Of a stretch of DNA of 36,178 nucleotides, positions 31,823-36,178 are shown piece by piece (within the stretch, counting starts at the first letter, position 1; each line of letters starts with the position of its first letter). The notes beneath the pieces are model-generated. The model had not been told where the DNA came from, searched no databases, and was given only the letters and a program-made list of their open reading frames with translations. The stretch is from DATILL01 sp035476575 (GTDB taxonomy: Bacteria; Actinomycetota; Actinomycetes; Mycobacteriales; JACQDL01): positions 1 to 36,178 of the forward strand of contig DATILL010000056.1 of assembly GCA_035476575.1 (NCBI GenBank), read 5' to 3'. The translations under genes and the position numbers were made by a program.

Positions 31823-31939
31823 TGTGGTCACCTATGCGCCTTGTGGTGACCTGTCGGGGTCACGGCCCGACGTGTGGTCACCTATGCGCCTTGTGGTGAC
31901 CTCATGGGGTGCCGGGGCAACGAAAGGTCACCACAAGGC
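31823..31939. repeat. GGTCACCAC-family repeat cluster between the oxidoreductase and dnaG
   Basis: A 30-bp direct repeat beginning TGTGGTCACCTATGCGCCTT lies at 31823-31852 and 31873-31902 (period 50). AGGTCACCACAAGGC at 31925-31939 is the exact complement of the 3' part of the second copy, giving a 15-bp stem with a 22-base loop. Motif core is shared with the arms at 9851 and 12730. Confidence 0.85.
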
Positions 31940-31952
31940 CTGTAGCCCGGGG

Positions 31953-33200
31953 TCAGCCCGGCGCGGCGAGGGACTCGAGGGGCACGGCCGGATCGGTCAG
32001 GCGGGCCGGATCGACCGGCCTGCCGGACCGGACCAGGGCCTGGATCGCATCGGTCACATCCCAGACGTTGACGTTCATCCCGGCCAGCACTCGGCCGCCG
32101 GCCAGCCAGAACGCGATGAACTCCCCGGCCACCCCGCTGCCCGGCTCCGGCGGCGCCCCCCGGAACACCACCTCGTCGTACCCCCCCGGCGCGACGTACC
32201 CGGCGTACTCCATGCCGAGGTCGTACTGGTCGGTAAAGAAGTACGGCACGGCGTCGTACACCACGTCCTGCCCGAGCATCGACCGCGCCGCGGCTGGGCC
32301 GCCGTGCAGCGCGTTGGCCCAGTGCTCCACCCGGATCCGACGGCCGAACAGCGGGTGGTCGACGTTCGCCACATCGCCGGCCGCGAAGATGTCCGGGTTG
32401 GAGCTGCGCAGCGCCGCGTCGACGAGCACGCCGTCGTCCACCGCGAGGTCGGCCGCCGTGGCCAGCTCGGTCACCGGCCGGACGCCCACCCCGACGACCA
32501 CCGCGTCGGCCGGCAGCTCGGTGCCGTCGGCCAGCACCACCGCGGCCACCCGGCCCTGCTCGGCCACGATCCGGCTCACCCAGGTGCCGAACCGGAGGTC
32601 CACGCCATGCCCGCGGTGCAGGTCGGCGAACACCCGGGCCACCTCATCGCCCAGCACCCGTTGCAGCGGCAGCGCGGCCTGCTCGACGACGGTGACCGCG
32701 ACACCGTGCTGGCGACCCGCGGCGGCCACCTCCAGGCCGATCCAGCCGGCCCCGACCACCACCAGCCGGGCGCCCTCCCGCAGCACCGCGCCGATCCGCT
32801 CGGCGTCGGCCAGGGTGCGCAGGTACAGCACGCCGTCGGCGTCCGCGCCCGGCACGTCCAGCGTCCGCGGCACCGACCCGGTCGCCAGCAGCAGCTTGTC
32901 GTAGAGGATCCGCTCGCCGGCCAGCTCGACGAAGTGCCCGGTCGGGTCGAGCACGGTGACCGGCGTGCCCAGCCGCAGCTCGACGCCGTGCGCGTCGTAC
33001 CACTCCGGCGGGTGCAGGTACACCTGGTCCCGCTCGCCCTTGCCGAGCAGCAGGTCCTTGGACAGCGGCGGCCGCTCGTACGGCCGTTCGGCCTCGGCGC
33101 CAACCAGCACCACCTGCCCGTCGTAGCCCTCCTCGCGCAGGGTCTCGGCGGCCTTCCCGCCGGCCAGGCTTGCCCCCACGATCACGAACGTGTGGTCCAT
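31953..33200 (-). CDS. FAD/NAD-dependent oxidoreductase (ferredoxin/rubredoxin reductase type)
   Basis: Encodes 415 residues; ATG 33200 is supported by AGGAG 5-6 bases upstream. The FAD-binding site is VIVGASLAGGKAAETL, the NAD-binding site is LVVVGAGWIGLEVAA, and the second FAD motif is NPDIFAAGDVA. The C-terminal YFFTDQYDLGMEYAG and VNVWDVTDAIQALV match the reductase C-terminal domain. This class reduces ferredoxins that serve P450s and oxygenases, but no ferredoxin is adjacent and the gene is 19 kb from the P450s, so a direct link is unproven. It lies 11 bases after dgt on the same strand. Confidence 0.92.
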   Translation of the reverse strand: MDHTFVIVGASLAGGKAAETLREEGYDGQVVLVGAEAERPYERPPLSKDLLLGKGERDQVYLHPPEWYDAHGVELRLGTPVTVLDPTGHFVELAGERILYDKLLLATGSVPRTLDVPGADADGVLYLRTLADAERIGAVLREGARLVVVGAGWIGLEVAAAGRQHGVAVTVVEQAALPLQRVLGDEVARVFADLHRGHGVDLRFGTWVSRIVAEQGRVAAVVLADGTELPADAVVVGVGVRPVTELATAADLAVDDGVLVDAALRSSNPDIFAAGDVANVDHPLFGRRIRVEHWANALHGGPAAARSMLGQDVVYDAVPYFFTDQYDLGMEYAGYVAPGGYDEVVFRGAPPEPGSGVAGEFIAFWLAGGRVLAGMNVNVWDVTDAIQALVRSGRPVDPARLTDPAVPLESLAAPG

Positions 33201-33211
33201 TCCCACTCCTG

Positions 33212-34621
33212 TCACTCGCTGCGCCACGTGCTGCGTCCCCAGGCCGGTCCATACCCCGTCGTCGTGCCCCACCGGGCGCCGTGGCAACCCGTCAGGCGGG
33301 CGTGCCAAGCCCAGGCCGAGGTGTCGGTGAGCCGGGCCACCTGGTCAATCACGACCCGCAGCCGGTCCGCGTCGCCGCTCGCGGCGGTGAACGCCGGCCG
33401 CAGCGCCGGCTCCAGCGCGTACGGCGCCCGAAGGACCAGCTCCTCCACCAGCTCGGCCAGCACCTCGCGTTGCCGCTCGTACAGCGGCTCGGCGGCCTGC
33501 CGGAGCATCACGTAGCGCAGCGCGACGCCCTTGAGCAGCGCGCACTCCGCCACGGTCTGGGCCGGCACGACCAGGTCGGCGGCGTACCGGGCGAGCGGAC
33601 CGCCGCCGCCGTGCGTCCGGGTGGCCCGCACCGCCGCCCCCGCGAACCGCTCCACGATCTCGCTGGTCGCCCGCTTGAGCGCCACCTGCGCGCCGAGGGT
33701 GCCGTCGTACTGGGCGAGGTCGGCCAACGCCGGCAGCGCCAGCAGCCCGTCGAGCACGCCCAGCAGCTCCCCCGGCGGCTGGTCGGAGTACGCCGTCGCG
33801 ACCAGCTCCGCCAGGGCAGCGCGCTCCTCCGGATCGGCCAGCCGGGCCATCCTGATGTGCCCGGCGTACACGCCATCCTCCAGGTCGTGCACGGAGTAGG
33901 CAACGTCGTCGGCCCAGTCCATGACCTGGGCCTCCAGGCAGCGCCGGCCGATGTCCGGGCCGCCGCCGGCCGTCCCGCCCGCCGCGCCGCCCGGTGGTCC
34001 GCCCATCGCCCCGTCCGGCGGTCCACCCGGCGCGCCGGCCCGGATCCAGCCGAACGCCGGCAGGTCGTCGTCGTACACGCCGAACTTGCGCGTCCCCGCG
34101 TGCCGCGGCCACGGGTACTTGCACGCGGCGTCGAGGGTGGCCCGGGTGAGGTTGAGCCCGGCCGGGCGGCCCGCGGCGCCGACCACCTTGGCCTCCAGCC
34201 GGGTGAGCACCCGCAGCGTCTGCGCGTTGCCCTCGAACCCGCCACACGGCGTGGCCAGGGCGTCCAGCGCGTCCTCGCCGTTGTGCCCGAACGGCGGGTG
34301 GCCGAGGTCGTGCGCCAGCCCGGCGGCGTCCACAACGTCCGGGTCGCAGCCGAGCGCGGCGCCAATCTCCCGACCGATCTGGGCGACCTCAAGGGAGTGG
34401 GTCAGCCGGGTGCGTGGAAAGTCATCCTCACCGGGCACCACGACCTGGGTCTTGGCGGCGAGCCGGCGCAGCGCCGCGGAGTGCAGCACCCTGGCCCGGT
34501 CCCGCTCGAACTCGCCGCGCGGCACCGGTGGCTGGCCTGGCAGACCGCCCCGCTTGGCGGGCTCGGCCACCAGCCTAGCCCGGTCCCACTCGTCGTACCC
34601 GGTCGTCTCGTCCCGCGCCAT
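33212..34621 (-). CDS. dgt: Deoxyguanosinetriphosphate triphosphohydrolase (HD-domain dNTPase)
   Basis: Encodes 469 residues from ATG 34621. The HD metal site is complete: LTHSLEVAQIG and AAGLAHDLGHPPFGHNGE, and a later WADDVAYSVHDLED. SAALRRLAAKTQV near the N-terminus is typical. An insert rich in Gly/Pro (APGGPPDGAMGGPPGGAAGG) lies in the middle and looks like a lineage-specific loop. It hydrolyses dGTP or other dNTPs to nucleosides and triphosphate. No Shine-Dalgarno; TAGGCT at 34630-34635 lies 8 bases upstream, suggesting leaderless translation. Confidence 0.95.
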   Translation of the reverse strand: MARDETTGYDEWDRARLVAEPAKRGGLPGQPPVPRGEFERDRARVLHSAALRRLAAKTQVVVPGEDDFPRTRLTHSLEVAQIGREIGAALGCDPDVVDAAGLAHDLGHPPFGHNGEDALDALATPCGGFEGNAQTLRVLTRLEAKVVGAAGRPAGLNLTRATLDAACKYPWPRHAGTRKFGVYDDDLPAFGWIRAGAPGGPPDGAMGGPPGGAAGGTAGGGPDIGRRCLEAQVMDWADDVAYSVHDLEDGVYAGHIRMARLADPEERAALAELVATAYSDQPPGELLGVLDGLLALPALADLAQYDGTLGAQVALKRATSEIVERFAGAAVRATRTHGGGGPLARYAADLVVPAQTVAECALLKGVALRYVMLRQAAEPLYERQREVLAELVEELVLRAPYALEPALRPAFTAASGDADRLRVVIDQVARLTDTSAWAWHARLTGCHGARWGTTTGYGPAWGRSTWRSE

Positions 34622-34687
34622 CGCAGGTGAGCCTAGCGCCGCACGCCGACAACCTCGTGCGGCCGGGCTCCGAGCCACGCTGGGCGG

Positions 34688-35398
34688 TCAGGACACAGGC
34701 GGACCGGACTCGGTGCCACGGTGGAGGATCCGGTAGTACAGGTACGCTGCGGTCTCCCGGGCGACGTAGCGCAGCTCGATCTGCCGGGTCTGCACCACCG
34801 GGCCGGACCGGGTGGGCGAGCCGACCGCGTCGATCCCGCTGTCGCGGGCCATCCGCTGGGTGCGTAGCACGTGCCACGGGTCGGTCACCAGCACGGCGGT
34901 GTGCCAGCCGTGACTGGCGTACGCGACCGCGACCGCGCGTACGCTCTCCAGCGTGTCGCTGCCCTGCTCGACGGCGAGCACGGCGCTGGCCGGCAGGCCC
35001 CGGTTGCGCAGGTAGGTGGCCCCGGCGCCGGCCTCGGTGTAGCGGTCGCCGGCCCGGTTGCCACCCACGGTGACGATCCGCGGCGCGACACCCTGCCGGT
35101 ACAGGACGATCGCGTGGTCCAGCCGGGCACGCAGGATCGGCGACGGCCGGCCGTCGTACTGCGCCGAGCCGAGCACCACGATCGCGTCCGAGACCGGCCG
35201 GTGATCCTGCCGGGCCACCTGCCAGACCCGTACCGCCGTGCCGAACACGACCAGCACGGCCGCGAGCAGCGCGGCCAGCACGACGAACATGGCCACCCGG
35301 AGGTACCGGACGAGCCGGGGTGACCGCGGCTCGTCCGCACCGACGGGAGGCTCCGCGGGCGCGGTCACGGGTAAGGTCAAAACGGCTCCTTCACCCAC
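34688..35398 (-). CDS. YdcF/SanA-family (DUF218) membrane-anchored protein
   Basis: Up to 236 residues from GTG 35398; TTG 35380 with AAGGAG 5 bases upstream is an alternative and perhaps better start. One N-terminal membrane helix (VAMFVVLAALLAAVLVVFGT) precedes a DUF218 domain: AIVVLGSAQYDGRPSPILRA, RLDHAIVLYRQGVAPRIVTV, EAGAGATYL, EQGSDTLESV and VTDPWHVLR. SanA/YdcF proteins are linked to envelope integrity. It may form a unit with dgt downstream. Confidence 0.9.
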   Translation of the reverse strand: MGEGAVLTLPVTAPAEPPVGADEPRSPRLVRYLRVAMFVVLAALLAAVLVVFGTAVRVWQVARQDHRPVSDAIVVLGSAQYDGRPSPILRARLDHAIVLYRQGVAPRIVTVGGNRAGDRYTEAGAGATYLRNRGLPASAVLAVEQGSDTLESVRAVAVAYASHGWHTAVLVTDPWHVLRTQRMARDSGIDAVGSPTRSGPVVQTRQIELRYVARETAAYLYYRILHRGTESGPPVS

Positions 35399-35493
35399 GT
35401 GGGCAAGGTCAGCGAGGAGATCCAGGGCCGCAGCATGTGCACCAGCATGGACCGCCTGGCCGCAACGACGAAATCCCCCCGCCCCGCTCCCGT

Positions 35494-35575
35494 TGTGGTC
35501 ACCTCTCGGCGTTGTGGTGACCTTTCGTTGCCCGCGGGCAACGTGTGGTCACCACAACGCCGAGAGGTGACCACA
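35494..35575. repeat. Large GGTCACCAC-family hairpin downstream of ppdK
   Basis: Perfect 29-bp arms (35494-35522 and 35547-35575) enclose a loop that contains a further 16-bp palindrome, GTTGCCCGCGGGCAAC (35527-35542). Further partial copies continue to about 35632. The motif is shared with 9851, 12730 and 31823. It lies between ppdK and the YdcF-like gene and could terminate ppdK transcription. Confidence 0.88.
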
Positions 35576-35639
35576 CGGGCGCCGCGGACAACAACAGGTC
35601 ACCACTCGGCGTTGTAGTCACCACACGCGCGGGCGGCGG

Positions 35640-36178
35640 CTAGCGGCTGTCGCTGCCGGTGGAGGTTACGGCGGCCCGGCCAGCCTCAAGCCGGGCCACC
35701 GGCACCCGGAACGGCGAGCACGACACGTAGTCCAGCCCCACCTGGTGGAAGAAGTGCACCGAGTCCGGGTCGCCGCCGTGCTCGCCGCAGACGCCGATCT
35801 TCAGCCCCGGCCGGGCCGCCCGGCCCTCCTCCACCGCGATCCGCACCAGCCGCCCCACGCCGTCGACGTCCAGCGACTCGAACGGGGAGACCCCGAAGAT
35901 CCCCCTCTCCAGGTACTCCGAGAAGAACGCCGACTCGACGTCGTCGCGGGAGAAGCCCCAGCCCATCTGGGTCAGGTCGTTCGTACCGAAGCTGAAGAAC
36001 TCCGCCGCCTCGGCGATCTGCCCGGCGGTCAGCGCGGCCCGGGGCACCTCGATCATGGTGCCGACGAGAGCGGGCACGTCGACCCCGGTCTCCGCGGCCA
36101 CCGTACGCAGGATGCCCTCGGCCTCCTCGCGGACAATCTCCCGCTCCTGCACCGCGCCGACCAGCGGGATCATAATCT
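35640..36178 (-). CDS. ppdK: Pyruvate phosphate dikinase, C-terminal part (cut by window edge)
   Basis: The last 178-179 residues of the protein are visible. IMIPLVG, VGTMIEVPRAALTAGQIAEA, FFSFGTNDLTQMGWGFSRDD and the catalytic loop GVCGEHGGDP with the active-site Cys match the PEP/pyruvate-binding domain. The enzyme interconverts pyruvate, ATP and phosphate with PEP, AMP and pyrophosphate. The internal ATG at 36173 is not the start, as the frame continues out of the window. Confidence 0.95.
   Translation of the reverse strand, partial: IMIPLVGAVQEREIVREEAEGILRTVAAETGVDVPALVGTMIEVPRAALTAGQIAEAAEFFSFGTNDLTQMGWGFSRDDVESAFFSEYLERGIFGVSPFESLDVDGVGRLVRIAVEEGRAARPGLKIGVCGEHGGDPDSVHFFHQVGLDYVSCSPFRVPVARLEAGRAAVTSTGSDSR

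Noticed and set aside
31953..33200. Dedicated redox partner of the two P450s
   Set aside because: The family fits, but it lies 19 kb away within backbone genes and no ferredoxin is present, so a link is not supported.
31824..33515. Very long plus-strand open frame (563 codons)
   Set aside because: It is antisense to the FAD oxidoreductase, whose motifs are complete on the minus strand; the plus-strand product is low-complexity and begins in the repeat cluster.
33170..34630. Long plus-strand open frame opposite dgt
   Set aside because: Shadow of the dgt gene caused by high GC; the HD motifs are on the minus strand.

Overview
This is high-GC DNA with actinobacterial gene content. The right-hand block (YtxH-like gene, dnaG, FAD/NAD oxidoreductase, dgt, SanA/YdcF-like gene, ppdK) looks like a conserved chromosomal backbone of the kind found in Micromonosporaceae. 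That family placement is an inference from gene content, not a tested result.

Layout. (1) 1-7460 is an accessory zone. Two HNH/DUF222 endonuclease C-termini lie in inverted orientation (1-178 and 4500-5789). Between them are a DUF5131 (phage Gp37/Gp68) gene, a BNR-repeat/MoaD-like pair, a CsbD gene behind a sigma-B-type promoter, and a decayed pseudogene. A decayed IS66-type transposase and a secreted-domain remnant follow. (2) 7744-12831 holds a C-terminal-only TPR regulator, then a P450 / 31-residue peptide / P450 cassette. Perfect 57-bp inverted repeats lie on both sides of the cassette. The peptide is very rich in aromatic residues at its C-terminus, has an ideal Shine-Dalgarno and is followed by a strong hairpin. 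This has the organisation of a P450-modified RiPP locus and is the best candidate for an undescribed system here. (3) 13200-20259 is a second haem-enzyme operon: membrane protein, 424-aa unknown, DyP peroxidase, a cyclooxygenase/alpha-dioxygenase-like oxygenase that keeps the catalytic Tyr and proximal His motif, 151-aa unknown, and a catalase-like protein. An oxylipin-type pathway is a reasonable hypothesis. (4) 20275-28421 contains a LacI-type HTH remnant, a FitAB/VapBC-type toxin-antitoxin pair with a palindromic operator, a rhomboid-like protein, a secreted adenosine deaminase, an IS256 remnant, a SRPBCC protein, a decayed tyrosine integrase, a pentapeptide-repeat membrane protein and a frameshifted membrane protein. 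(5) 28408-36178 has a second, frameshifted CsbD gene with the same promoter type, tRNA-Asn(GTT), and the backbone genes. Two more clusters of the GGTCACCAC repeat family interrupt this block.

Five haem proteins (two P450s, DyP, COX-like, catalase-like) lie within about 10 kb. No ferredoxin is visible in the window. Several genes carry frameshifts; some may be sequence errors in homopolymers and others are clearly real decay.
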